From: Caloramator sp. E03
GTDB lineage: Bacteria > Bacillota > Clostridia > Clostridiales > Caloramatoraceae
Assembly: GCF_006016075.1 (NCBI RefSeq)
Contig: NZ_CP040093.1
Location: 2,920,771-2,984,770 of the forward strand
Length of the DNA stretch: 64,000 bases
Direction of reading: 5' to 3'
Shown: positions 9,247-17,101 of the stretch, one piece after another
Numbering within the stretch: the first letter of the stretch is position 1
Layout: each line of letters opens with the position of its first letter
Program-made: the position numbers and the translations under genes
Notes under the pieces: generated by a model
Told to the model about the DNA's origin: nothing
The model's input: only the letters and a program-made list of their open reading frames with translations
Databases searched by the model: none

Positions 9247-9402
9247 ATGTTAAACTCAATTAGAAATATTTTTGTAGGACAATTTTATTTTAGCTTTTAT
9301 TTTTACTGGGGCTTTTACTTTAGCGCTGGTTTTTTGTCTTGCAAAAATATAAAATATCCAATTTCTAATGAGTTTAAGAAGATTAATTTAGCTTATATAT
9401 AA
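9247..9402 (+). CDS. Aromatic-rich leader peptide of the aro operon (51 aa)
   Basis: A 51-codon ORF preceded by TTGGAGGAAA at a good distance, so it should be translated. Codons 13-25 read FYFSFYFYWGFYF: 11 of 13 residues are Phe, Tyr or Trp (seven or more Phe, four Tyr, one Trp), far above chance. Codons 40-43 contain the antiterminator arm (9364-9373), and the stop at 9400-9402 lies about 40 bases before the terminator at 9442. A ribosome stalled on the aromatic codons would leave that arm free; one reaching the stop would cover it. This is the classical layout of a translational attenuation leader, here responding to charged tRNA-Phe and tRNA-Tyr (Trp possible). Function is inferred from sequence logic. 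Confidence 0.82.
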   Translation: MLNSIRNIFVGQFYFSFYFYWGFYFSAGFLSCKNIKYPISNEFKKINLAYI

Positions 9403-9470
9403 AATAGCTCTATATAATTTTAATCTTATATAGCTATATCAAAGAAGACTCATTAGAGTCTTCTTTTTTT
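9364..9470 (+). promoter_or_regulatory. Attenuator: mutually exclusive antiterminator and terminator
   Basis: Terminator: AAGAAGACTC (9442-9451) pairs perfectly with GAGTCTTCTT (9456-9465), loop ATTA, then a T-run to 9470. Antiterminator: TCTAATGAGT (9364-9373) pairs perfectly with ACTCATTAGA (9448-9457), which consumes the 5' arm and loop of the terminator; two further pairs (one G-U) extend it. Between them lies a separate hairpin (about 9404-9437, ATAGCT...AGCTAT). The two main structures cannot coexist. Confidence 0.82.
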
Positions 9471-9497
9471 ATAAATAAAATGAAGGAGGCTAAATAT

Positions 9498-10511
9498 ATG
9501 ATTATCATTATGAAACCAGGAGCTTCTGAAGAAGCAATCGAAAAACTTAAATTAAAAGTTGAAAGTTTGGGGGTTAGAGTTAGCATGACTAAGGGAGAAA
9601 ATTGTACTATATTAGGATTAATAGGCGACACAAGTAATATTGAACCCAGCAGGTTTTTAGTAAATGAAAATGTTGAAAAAATTTTGAGGGTACAAGAGCC
9701 TTTTAAATTAGCCAATAGATATTTTCATCCTCAGGATACTGTAATAAAAGTTGGAGATAGCACAATAGGAGGAAATAAAATAGCAGTTATAGCTGGTCCG
9801 TGTTCTGTAGAAAGCGAAGAACAGATTTTAACTATAGCAAAGCAAGTAAAAGAGTCAGGAGCAACTTTTTTAAGAGGCGGTGCTTATAAGCCAAGAACAT
9901 CTCCTTATAGTTTCCAAGGTTTAAAGGAAGATGGCCTTGAACTTTTAAAATTAGCAAAAGAAGAAACAGGACTTCCAGTTGTAACAGAAGTCATGTCAGC
10001 AGCACTGATTGAAAAGGTTAGTGAATATGCAGATATACTCCAAATAGGTGCAAGGAATATGCAAAACTTCGATTTACTGAAAGAAGTAGGAAGAACTAAT
10101 AAACCAGTTCTTTTAAAGAGAGGCTTATCTGCTACCATAGAAGAGTTTTTGATGTCAGCAGAATATATAATGGCAGAAGGAAACCAAAATGTAATACTTT
10201 GTGAAAGAGGTATTAGAACTTTTGAAACCTATACAAGAAATACTTTAGATTTAAGTGCTGTGCCTGCTCTAAAAAAATTAAGTCATCTGCCTGTCATTGT
10301 TGATCCAAGTCATGCAACGGGAATGTGGTGGATGGTAGAGCCATTAGCAAAAGCTGCTATAGCCGTTGGTGCAGATGGTCTTATAATAGAAGTTCATAAT
10401 GATCCAGCAAATGCAAAGTGTGATGGTGAACAGTCAATTAAACCTGAGAGGTTTGATTCCCTTATGAAATCTTTAAAAGAGATAGCACGTATAAATAATA
10501 GAAGTTTATAA
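9498..10511 (+). CDS. aroF: 3-deoxy-7-phosphoheptulonate (DAHP) synthase with N-terminal regulatory-like domain
   Basis: A 337-residue first enzyme of the shikimate pathway, condensing phosphoenolpyruvate and erythrose-4-phosphate. The ATG at 9498 is chosen because AAGGAGG lies just upstream at 9482-9488, between it and an earlier in-frame ATG. Residues 1-70 form the small ferredoxin-like domain of type I-beta enzymes; the barrel follows with [27 protein letters not shown], the LLKRG segment and DPSHATG metal/substrate motifs. In related enzymes the N-terminal domain binds Phe or Tyr; that is likely here but not shown. First gene of the operon, directly behind the attenuator. Confidence 0.93.
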   Translation: MIIIMKPGASEEAIEKLKLKVESLGVRVSMTKGENCTILGLIGDTSNIEPSRFLVNENVEKILRVQEPFKLANRYFHPQDTVIKVGDSTIGGNKIAVIAGPCSVESEEQILTIAKQVKESGATFLRGGAYKPRTSPYSFQGLKEDGLELLKLAKEETGLPVVTEVMSAALIEKVSEYADILQIGARNMQNFDLLKEVGRTNKPVLLKRGLSATIEEFLMSAEYIMAEGNQNVILCERGIRTFETYTRNTLDLSAVPALKKLSHLPVIVDPSHATGMWWMVEPLAKAAIAVGADGLIIEVHNDPANAKCDGEQSIKPERFDSLMKSLKEIARINNRSL

Positions 10512-10528
10512 ATTACGAGGTGATACTG

Positions 10529-11383
10529 TTGGAGGATTTAGACTTTAATATTACGGTTGTAGGTTTAGGATTAATAGGTGGTTCTTATGCAATGGCTCTA
10601 AAAGATTTAAACCCCAAAAAACTGTGGGCAGTAGATGTAGATGAGAATGTTTTAAAAACAGCTGAGGAAATGAAAATAATCGATAAAGGATATAAAAATC
10701 CAGAGATTCCACTAAAGGAATCTGACATAGTAATTATTGCATTATATCCTAAGCTTGCGATTAAGTTTATTAAAGAAAATATTAATAATTTCAAGATAAA
10801 TGCTATTATAACTGACGTAGGTGGCATTAAAGAAGAAATTGTTAAGGAAATCAATTCATTTCTTCCAGAAAACTTAGATTTTATAGGTGGCCATCCTATG
10901 GCTGGGAAAGAAAAGCAAGGTATAGCTTATGCATCGAAAGATATTTTTAAAGGTGCAAGTTACATCTTTACCCCTACAGAAAGAAATAAAGAAGAGAATA
11001 TTCAGATTTTGGAAAGCATTGCAAAAAAAATTGGATGTAAAACTACTGTGAGGATAAGCCCAAAGCAGCATGATGAAATAATTGCTTTTACAAGCCATCT
11101 TCCACATATATTAGCAGTTGCTCTAATAAATTGTGACTTAATAAATTTACAAACCTCTTTGTTTGTTGGAGGAAGTTTTAAGGATAGTACAAGAGTGGCA
11201 GAAATAAACACATCTTTATGGATAGAACTTTTAACTTCAAATAAAGAAAATATAATCAATAAATTAGAAAATTTTGAAAACAAAATCAAACTTATAAAAA
11301 ATGCTATCAAAGAGAATAATTATAGTCTTATTAAATCTGAATTTGAAAAAGCAAGTTTAAGAAGAAAGGAGTTAGAATTATAA
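10529..11383 (+). CDS. tyrA: Prephenate dehydrogenase
   Basis: About 284 residues; oxidises prephenate to 4-hydroxyphenylpyruvate on the way to tyrosine. The Rossmann motif GLGLIGGS lies near the N-terminus, with a conserved GGHPMAGKE segment and SHLPHILAVAL in the helical dimerisation half. TTG at 10529 is preferred over GTG at 10520 because GAGGTGA (10517-10523) then has proper spacing. It has no C-terminal ACT domain, so feedback control by Tyr through ACT is not expected. It lies between aroF (gap under 20 bases) and aroB (start 2 bases after its stop). Confidence 0.92.
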   Translation: MEDLDFNITVVGLGLIGGSYAMALKDLNPKKLWAVDVDENVLKTAEEMKIIDKGYKNPEIPLKESDIVIIALYPKLAIKFIKENINNFKINAIITDVGGIKEEIVKEINSFLPENLDFIGGHPMAGKEKQGIAYASKDIFKGASYIFTPTERNKEENIQILESIAKKIGCKTTVRISPKQHDEIIAFTSHLPHILAVALINCDLINLQTSLFVGGSFKDSTRVAEINTSLWIELLTSNKENIINKLENFENKIKLIKNAIKENNYSLIKSEFEKASLRRKELEL

Positions 11384-11384
11384 G

Positions 11385-12452
11385 GTGCTTAAGCTTGAGG
11401 TAAATATTCCTGATAGGAAGTATCCAATATATATAGATAAAGGAATTATAAATCGTATTGGGGAAGAGATAAGAAAAATATACAATAATAAAAAAATAGC
11501 CATAATAACTGATTCAAATGTTGAAAAGTTATATGGCCCCCAAATAGAAAATAACCTTAAAAAAGCAGATTTTTTAACCAAGAAAATTATAATTGAACCA
11601 GGTGAAAAAAGCAAATCTTTTATAGTTTTACAAAGTGTTTGTGATGAACTTTTAAAGTTTGGTTTAAATAGAGGTGATTTAGTTATTGCCTTTGGTGGAG
11701 GAGTTGTTGGCGATTTAGGAGGATTTGCTGCTTCTATAATTTTAAGAGGAATTCCCTATATTCAAATTCCTACCACATTACTATCTCAGATTGATAGTAG
11801 TATAGGTGGGAAAGTTGCTATAAATACAATACATGGGAAAAACCTTATTGGAAGCTTTTATCAGCCTCTTGCTGTATTTATTGATCCAGATTTGCTAAAA
11901 AGTTTAGATGATAAATTTTTATATGACGGTATGGCAGAGGTTATAAAATATGGAGCAATAAGAGATGAAAAACTCTTTTATAACTTATTAAAATATGAAT
12001 CTAAAGAGGAATTGTTTGAAAATATAGAAGAAGTTATTTACAAAAGCTGTAGCATTAAAAAAGATATTGTAGAGAAAGATGAGAAAGATAAAGGGGAAAG
12101 GATGTTGCTTAATTTTGGACATACAATAGGGCATGGAATTGAAAAATATTTTAAATATGAAAGATATACTCATGGTGAGGCAGTAGCAATTGGTATGGCT
12201 GTAATTACTGAAAGAAGTGAAGAACTTGGGATTACTGAAAAAGGTACTTTTAACTTACTAAAAAATGCTATAAACAAATATAATCTGCCCCATAGGATGC
12301 CACCAGTTAATAAAAATGAACTAATAAATGCTATAGGCTTGGATAAAAAAAATATTGGAAAAGATATGCATATTATCTTGATAGAAAAGATAGGAAAAAG
12401 CTTTGTTAAAAAAATAAAAATAGATGATATAGAAAAATATATTAATATTTAA
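11385..12452 (+). CDS. aroB: 3-dehydroquinate synthase
   Basis: A 355-residue NAD- and metal-dependent enzyme converting DAHP to 3-dehydroquinate. Seen: the nucleotide-binding GGGVVGDLGGFAAS segment, IPTTLLSQIDSSIGGK, GMAEVIKYGAI, and the metal-binding His motifs FGHTIGHGIE and THGEAVAIGM. GTG start at 11385 with AAGGAG about 15 bases upstream in the end of tyrA, which suggests translational coupling. Typical length for the family. Confidence 0.95.
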   Translation: MLKLEVNIPDRKYPIYIDKGIINRIGEEIRKIYNNKKIAIITDSNVEKLYGPQIENNLKKADFLTKKIIIEPGEKSKSFIVLQSVCDELLKFGLNRGDLVIAFGGGVVGDLGGFAASIILRGIPYIQIPTTLLSQIDSSIGGKVAINTIHGKNLIGSFYQPLAVFIDPDLLKSLDDKFLYDGMAEVIKYGAIRDEKLFYNLLKYESKEELFENIEEVIYKSCSIKKDIVEKDEKDKGERMLLNFGHTIGHGIEKYFKYERYTHGEAVAIGMAVITERSEELGITEKGTFNLLKNAINKYNLPHRMPPVNKNELINAIGLDKKNIGKDMHIILIEKIGKSFVKKIKIDDIEKYINI

Positions 12453-12466
12453 AGGGGAGTTCGGTT

Positions 12467-13750
12467 TTGAGTAGCATACAAATTATACCTTCAAAGCTTA
12501 AAGGCCATGTTAAAATACCACCATCAAAAAGTCTTTGCCATAGAGCAATCATAGCTGCAGGCCTTTCTGATGGTGTTAGCAATATAGAAAATATTATACT
12601 TTCTGATGATATTATAGCTACCTGTTCTGGTATGGAAGCATTAGGGGCAAAAATTGAAAAGGAAGATAATAGATTTATTATTAAAGGTTCTAAAGAGTTA
12701 CGTCCAAAAAGAAGGGAAATAGATTGTATTGAGTCTGGGTCTACTTTGCGTTTTTTAATACCAATTGCTCTTTTAACAGGAGAGAAAATTACTTTTGATG
12801 GAAGAGGAAGATTAAAAAGCCGTCCACTTACACCTTATTATAAAATATTTAAGAACCAGAATATCTATTATAGCAGTGAAGAAGGGTTGCCACTTACTTT
12901 GCAAGGAAGGCTAAAGCCAGGGAATTATGAAATAGAAGGTAATATCAGTTCTCAATTTATTACTGGACTATTATTTACACTACCTTTATTAGATGGAGAC
13001 TCTAAGATTATTATTACAACAGAATTGGAATCTAAAGGATATGTGGATTTAACTTTAGATATTTTAAACAGTTTTTCTATTAAAATTGAAAATAATAACT
13101 ATAAGGAATTTTTTATAAATGGAAATCAAAAGTATAAAGCAATAAACTATTACGTTGAAGGAGACTTTTCTCAAGCAGCTTTCTGGCTAACAGCTGGAAT
13201 ACTTGGTGAAGAAGTTGAATGTACTAATTTAAATATTAATTCACTTCAAGGTGATAAGGTAATCGTAGATATTATAAGAGAAATGGGTGGAAATGTAGCT
13301 ATAGATGGGAATATAATAACTGCAAAAACTTCTAAAACGAAAGGAATTGTAATAGATGCTTCTCAGATTCCGGATATTGTTCCAATTTTAGCAGTATTAG
13401 GAGCGTTAAGCAGTGGAACTACACGAATAATAAATGCAGGAAGGCTTCGAATAAAAGAGTCTGACAGATTAAAAGCTATTACTACAGAGTTGAGTAAGTT
13501 AGGTGCGGATATAAAGGAACAGTCAGATGGGTTAACAATTCATGGAAAAGAAAAGCTTAAAGGAGGAACAGTTAGCAGTTGGAATGATCATAGAATAGCA
13601 ATGGCACTTGCTATTGCTTCTATTAAATGTACTGAACCTGTAATCATTACAGGTAGTGATGCGGTAAAGAAATCTTATCCAGAATTTTTTAAAGACTTTT
13701 CTATGTTAGGAGGAATAACAAATGAGTGGAGTCTGGGGAGAGAATATTAA
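12467..13750 (+). CDS. aroA: 3-phosphoshikimate 1-carboxyvinyltransferase (EPSP synthase)
   Basis: A 427-residue enzyme adding the enolpyruvyl group of PEP to shikimate-3-phosphate. Seen: PSKSLCHRAII substrate loop at the N-terminus, ESGSTLRFLIP, the RIKESDRL signature and NDHRIAMALAIAS near the C-terminus. The N-terminal PEP-site loop reads DGRGRLKSRPL rather than the common G-N-A-G-T-A context at residue 96, so glyphosate behaviour cannot be predicted. TTG start behind AAAGGGGAG. Its end overlaps the start of aroC by 29 bases. Confidence 0.94.
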   Translation: MSSIQIIPSKLKGHVKIPPSKSLCHRAIIAAGLSDGVSNIENIILSDDIIATCSGMEALGAKIEKEDNRFIIKGSKELRPKRREIDCIESGSTLRFLIPIALLTGEKITFDGRGRLKSRPLTPYYKIFKNQNIYYSSEEGLPLTLQGRLKPGNYEIEGNISSQFITGLLFTLPLLDGDSKIIITTELESKGYVDLTLDILNSFSIKIENNNYKEFFINGNQKYKAINYYVEGDFSQAAFWLTAGILGEEVECTNLNINSLQGDKVIVDIIREMGGNVAIDGNIITAKTSKTKGIVIDASQIPDIVPILAVLGALSSGTTRIINAGRLRIKESDRLKAITTELSKLGADIKEQSDGLTIHGKEKLKGGTVSSWNDHRIAMALAIASIKCTEPVIITGSDAVKKSYPEFFKDFSMLGGITNEWSLGREY

Positions 13751-14801
13751 ATTTTCTATTTTTGGAGAATCCCACGGGAAAGCTATAGGAATAACAATCG
13801 ACGGGCTTCCGCCTGGAATCAATCTTAATATAGAAGAAATTGAATATGAAATGAGAAGGAGGGCTCCAGGACAAAATGAGTTCTCAACTCCAAGAAAGGA
13901 AACAGATAGTTTTGAAATATTAAGTGGGTATTTTAATAATTACACTACAGGTACACCACTTTGTGCTATTATATGGAATAAAAATCAAGAATCAAAGGAT
14001 TATAATGAATTAAGAAATATTTTACGTCCTGGACATGCAGATTATACAGGCTATGTTAAGTATGAAGGATTCAATGATTATAGAGGAGGAGGGCATTTTT
14101 CAGGCCGTTTAACAGCTCCACTGGTTTTTGCAGGAGCTGTTGCAAAACAAATTTTAGCACTAAAGAGAATTTTGATTGGAAGCCACATTTATCAAATTGG
14201 GAATATAAAAGATGTGCCTTTTGATAAAGTTAAGATTAATGAAGACTGCATAAAAAATTTGAATAAAAGTACTTTCCCTGTATTAGATGAAGAAAAAGGA
14301 GAAGAAATGAAAAGGCTCATTTTAGAAGCAAAAAATGATTTGGATTCTGTTGGAGGGGTTATAGAAGCTGCAGCAATAAATCTGCCTAAAGGCTTAGGCT
14401 CTCCCTTCTTTGATTCTGTTGAGAGCAAAATATCGCATCTTTTATTTTCAATTCCTGCAGTAAAGGGAGTAGAATTCGGGATGGGATTTGAAATTTCAAA
14501 ATTAAAAGGCTCAGAGGCTAATGATGAGTTTTACATAGAAAATGAAGAAATAAAAACTCGTACTAATAACAATGGAGGTATATTAGGTGGAATAACAAAT
14601 GGAATGCCTTTAATATTTAGAGCAGCTTTTAAGCCAACGCCATCTATTGCTAAAACTCAAAAAACTGTAGATGTATTGAAAAAAGAAAATGTAGAATTAA
14701 AAATTAAAGGACGTCATGATCCTTGTATTGTACAAAGAGCTGTTCCTGTGGTAGAGGCAGTAACTGCAATGGCTATTTTAGACTTATTATATTCTAAATA
14801 A
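13722..14801 (+). CDS. aroC: Chorismate synthase
   Basis: A 359-residue FMN-dependent lyase making chorismate, the branch point of aromatic synthesis. Signatures seen: GESHGKAIGITIDGLPPG, RRRAPGQNEFSTPRKE, RPGHADYTGYVKYEG, DYRGGGHFSGRLTA and the C-terminal GRHDPCIVQRAVPVVEA. ATG preceded by AGGAGG inside the end of aroA, so the two are translationally coupled. It uses reduced FMN, which this anaerobe must supply from another enzyme (monofunctional type). Confidence 0.95.
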   Translation: MSGVWGENIKFSIFGESHGKAIGITIDGLPPGINLNIEEIEYEMRRRAPGQNEFSTPRKETDSFEILSGYFNNYTTGTPLCAIIWNKNQESKDYNELRNILRPGHADYTGYVKYEGFNDYRGGGHFSGRLTAPLVFAGAVAKQILALKRILIGSHIYQIGNIKDVPFDKVKINEDCIKNLNKSTFPVLDEEKGEEMKRLILEAKNDLDSVGGVIEAAAINLPKGLGSPFFDSVESKISHLLFSIPAVKGVEFGMGFEISKLKGSEANDEFYIENEEIKTRTNNNGGILGGITNGMPLIFRAAFKPTPSIAKTQKTVDVLKKENVELKIKGRHDPCIVQRAVPVVEAVTAMAILDLLYSK

Positions 14802-14816
14802 AATTTCGGATGGTGA

Positions 14817-15929
14817 ATGGAAATGAATGATTTATTAGAAATAAGACGTCAAATAGATAATGTAGATAAAGAAATTGTAAGATTATTTGAAGAACGTATG
14901 AAACTGGTATTAAAAGTAGTTGAATATAAAAAATTAAATAATATTGATATATTTCAAAGTTCAAGGGAAGATGAGGTTATTAAAAATGGTATAGAAAATC
15001 TAAAAGATAAAAGGTTCCAACCTTATCTTGAAAAATATTTAAATTTTATTATGAAATTAAGCAAAGAATTACAATCAGAAGTAATTTCTTCTTATGAGAA
15101 AAACAGTATAATTGTAGGTTTTCAGGGAGTTTCTGGTTCTTTTAGTGAACAAGCTTTGTTTGAGTATTTTGGGGAAAATACTCAAACAAGAGCTGTTGAA
15201 TACTTTGAGGATATATTTATTGATTTAAAAAATAATAAAATTGATTATGGGATACTTCCTATAGAAAATTCTTCTACAGGGGCTATTTCTGAAGTCTATG
15301 ATTTATTAAATAAATATGATTTTTACATTACTGGAGAAATATGTTTGAAGGTCGACCAAAACTTACTTGGTATTCCTGGTGCAACAATTGAGGATATAAA
15401 AGAAATATATTCTCATCCTCAAGCATTTAGTCAATCCAGTGAGTTTTTAAAAGATCATCCGAACTGGAAGCTTATCCCTTATCATAATACTGCAAAAAGT
15501 GCAGAGTATGTAAAAAATCAAAACAATAAAGCTTTAGCAGCAATTGGAAGTAAAAGGGCTGCAAAAATATATGGGTTAGATATTATTAGAGCTAACATAA
15601 ATTTTAATAGCAATAATAGTACAAGATTTGTAGTTATATCAAAAATTATGAAAGAAGATAATAATAACAATAAAATTAGTATAGTGTTTTCTATTCCTCA
15701 TAAAGTTGGATGTTTATATAACGTATTAAGATGTTTTGCTGAAAACAATTTAAATTTGCTTAAAATAGAGTCAAGACCAATTCTTAACAAACCTTGGGAA
15801 TACTTTTTCTATGTTGATTTTGAAGGGAACATTAAAGATGAAAAGGTGCAAAATGCTATAGATGCAGTTAAAAATAATAGTCTATATTTAAAGATTTTAG
15901 GAAATTACAAAAAACATAATGATAATTAA
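14817..15929 (+). CDS. pheA: Bifunctional chorismate mutase / prephenate dehydratase (P-protein)
   Basis: A 370-residue three-domain enzyme leading to phenylpyruvate. Residues 1-85: AroQ-type chorismate mutase (LLEIRRQIDNVDKEIVRLFEER). About 100-280: prephenate dehydratase with FQGVSGSFSEQAL, LPIENSSTGAI, SHPQAFSQ and NSTRFVVIS. About 290-365: ACT domain with the ESRP Phe-binding motif, so feedback inhibition by Phe is expected. ATG 14817 or 14823 are both possible; GGATGGTGA upstream fits the latter slightly better. The chorismate mutase supplies both pheA and tyrA. Confidence 0.94.
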   Translation: MEMNDLLEIRRQIDNVDKEIVRLFEERMKLVLKVVEYKKLNNIDIFQSSREDEVIKNGIENLKDKRFQPYLEKYLNFIMKLSKELQSEVISSYEKNSIIVGFQGVSGSFSEQALFEYFGENTQTRAVEYFEDIFIDLKNNKIDYGILPIENSSTGAISEVYDLLNKYDFYITGEICLKVDQNLLGIPGATIEDIKEIYSHPQAFSQSSEFLKDHPNWKLIPYHNTAKSAEYVKNQNNKALAAIGSKRAAKIYGLDIIRANINFNSNNSTRFVVISKIMKEDNNNNKISIVFSIPHKVGCLYNVLRCFAENNLNLLKIESRPILNKPWEYFFYVDFEGNIKDEKVQNAIDAVKNNSLYLKILGNYKKHNDN

Positions 15930-15982
15930 AAAATAAAAATTCATACTATTTATGCAGAATATGGTAAGGGTGGAGGTTAAAT

Positions 15983-16498
15983 ATGAATGATAAAATTAAT
16001 ATAAATAAAAATATAGTTTTTATCGGGATGCCTGGTGCAGGAAAAACAAGTGTAGGGAAAGCAGTTTCCCAAAGGCTTCAGCTTCCATTTTATGATGTAG
16101 ATACTTATATTGAGAATAAAGAAGGACAATTAATAAAAGATATTTTTCAACAATATGGAGAGGAACACTTTAGAAGACTAGAAAGTGAAGCAATAATAGA
16201 AGTTAGTAAAAATTGCCCTTCTATAATATCAACAGGTGGGGGCACAGTAAAGATTTCTTCTAATATGGAAGTTTTAAAATCAAATTCAATAATAATATTT
16301 TTAAATAGACCGATTGAGAATATAATAAAGGATATTGATATATCTGTTCGCCCTCTTTTAGCTGGAGATGTTTCAAAAATTTATAATCTTTTTAAAGAAA
16401 GATATCCTTTATATAAAAAATATTGCGATATTGAAATAATAAACGATATGGATTTTAATAGCCTTATTGATGAAATAATTAAATGTATAAGAAGTTAA
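15983..16498 (+). CDS. aroK: Shikimate kinase
   Basis: A 171-residue P-loop kinase phosphorylating shikimate at O3. Seen: Walker A GMPGAGKTSVGK, DVD substrate motif (FYDVDTYIE), STGGGTV and the lid Arg region SVRPLLA. Last gene of the operon, 53 bases after pheA, with a GGAGG site. Notably aroD/aroQ (dehydroquinase) and aroE (shikimate dehydrogenase) are absent from this cluster and must lie elsewhere. Confidence 0.93.
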   Translation: MNDKININKNIVFIGMPGAGKTSVGKAVSQRLQLPFYDVDTYIENKEGQLIKDIFQQYGEEHFRRLESEAIIEVSKNCPSIISTGGGTVKISSNMEVLKSNSIIIFLNRPIENIIKDIDISVRPLLAGDVSKIYNLFKERYPLYKKYCDIEIINDMDFNSLIDEIIKCIRS

Positions 16499-16512
16499 TA
16501 GAGTATAAATTA

Positions 16513-16557
16513 AAAAAACTCCTTTTGGTTAAAAATTAGAAACCGGAGGAGTTTTTT
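16513..16557 (+). terminator. Intrinsic terminator of the aro operon
   Basis: AAAAAACTCC (16513-16522) pairs with GGAGTTTTTT (16548-16557), with inner pairing of TTGGTT and AACC; T-run within the right arm. Confidence 0.75.
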
Positions 16558-16614
16558 GTATAAATATGAAGTTTTTGTTGATAATGAAAAATTGTTGTGT
16601 TAAACTTTTAATAG

Positions 16615-16641
16615 TTAGATATCTAATAATTAGATATCTAA
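16615..16641. promoter_or_regulatory. Twin palindromic operator in front of marR
   Basis: TTAGATATCTAA occurs twice as a perfect 12-bp palindrome (16615-16626 and 16630-16641), centres 15 bp apart, about 40 bases upstream of the marR start. MarR-family repressors bind such palindromes near their own promoters, so autorepression is likely. Confidence 0.7.
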
Positions 16642-16678
16642 CATTTATGAAAATTAATATGTTATTGGAGATGAGAAA

Positions 16679-17101
16679 ATGAAAGATAATTTACTTGATA
16701 TAAGAGAGGGAACATTACATATATCTCTTATGAAGTTAATTAAAGCACATCGTCAAAGAGCAACTGAGGAATTTGGGAAAATAGGACTTACAAAGGGACA
16801 GCCTAAAATACTTGACTATCTCTCTAAAAATAATGGCTGTATTCAAAGGGAACTTGCTGAGAACTGTCATATTGAACCAGCAACAGTAACAAGTTTACTT
16901 TCAAATATGGAAAAGGCAAATTTAATCTACAGAATAGCAAATTCAAAGGATAGGCGTGTTTATAATGTTTTCTTAACTGAAAAAGGAATGGAAGTACAAA
17001 AGCAGGTTGAAAGAATATTTTACTTAATAGATGAAGAATGCTTTTATGGGTTTTCTGAAGAAGAGAGAAAAGAGGCAATAGATATTTTAAATAGGCTCTA
17101 G
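16679..17101 (+). CDS. MarR-family regulator, C-terminus altered by IS256 insertion
   Basis: A 140-residue winged-helix regulator. HTH with ENCHIEPATVTSLLSNMEKANLIYR and the wing NSKDRRVYNVFLTEKG are seen. The stop TAG at 17099-17101 uses the first base of the IS256 copy, so the present C-terminus is created by the insertion. Joining the flanks at the target duplication (AGGCTCTA) restores a frame that continues 12-13 codons and stops at 18730, overlapping the exporter start at 18723 by 8 bases. So marR was the first gene of an operon with the two ABC genes and probably their repressor. The lost residues belong to the last dimerisation helix or just past it; activity may be kept. Confidence 0.88.
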   Translation: MKDNLLDIREGTLHISLMKLIKAHRQRATEEFGKIGLTKGQPKILDYLSKNNGCIQRELAENCHIEPATVTSLLSNMEKANLIYRIANSKDRRVYNVFLTEKGMEVQKQVERIFYLIDEECFYGFSEEERKEAIDILNRL

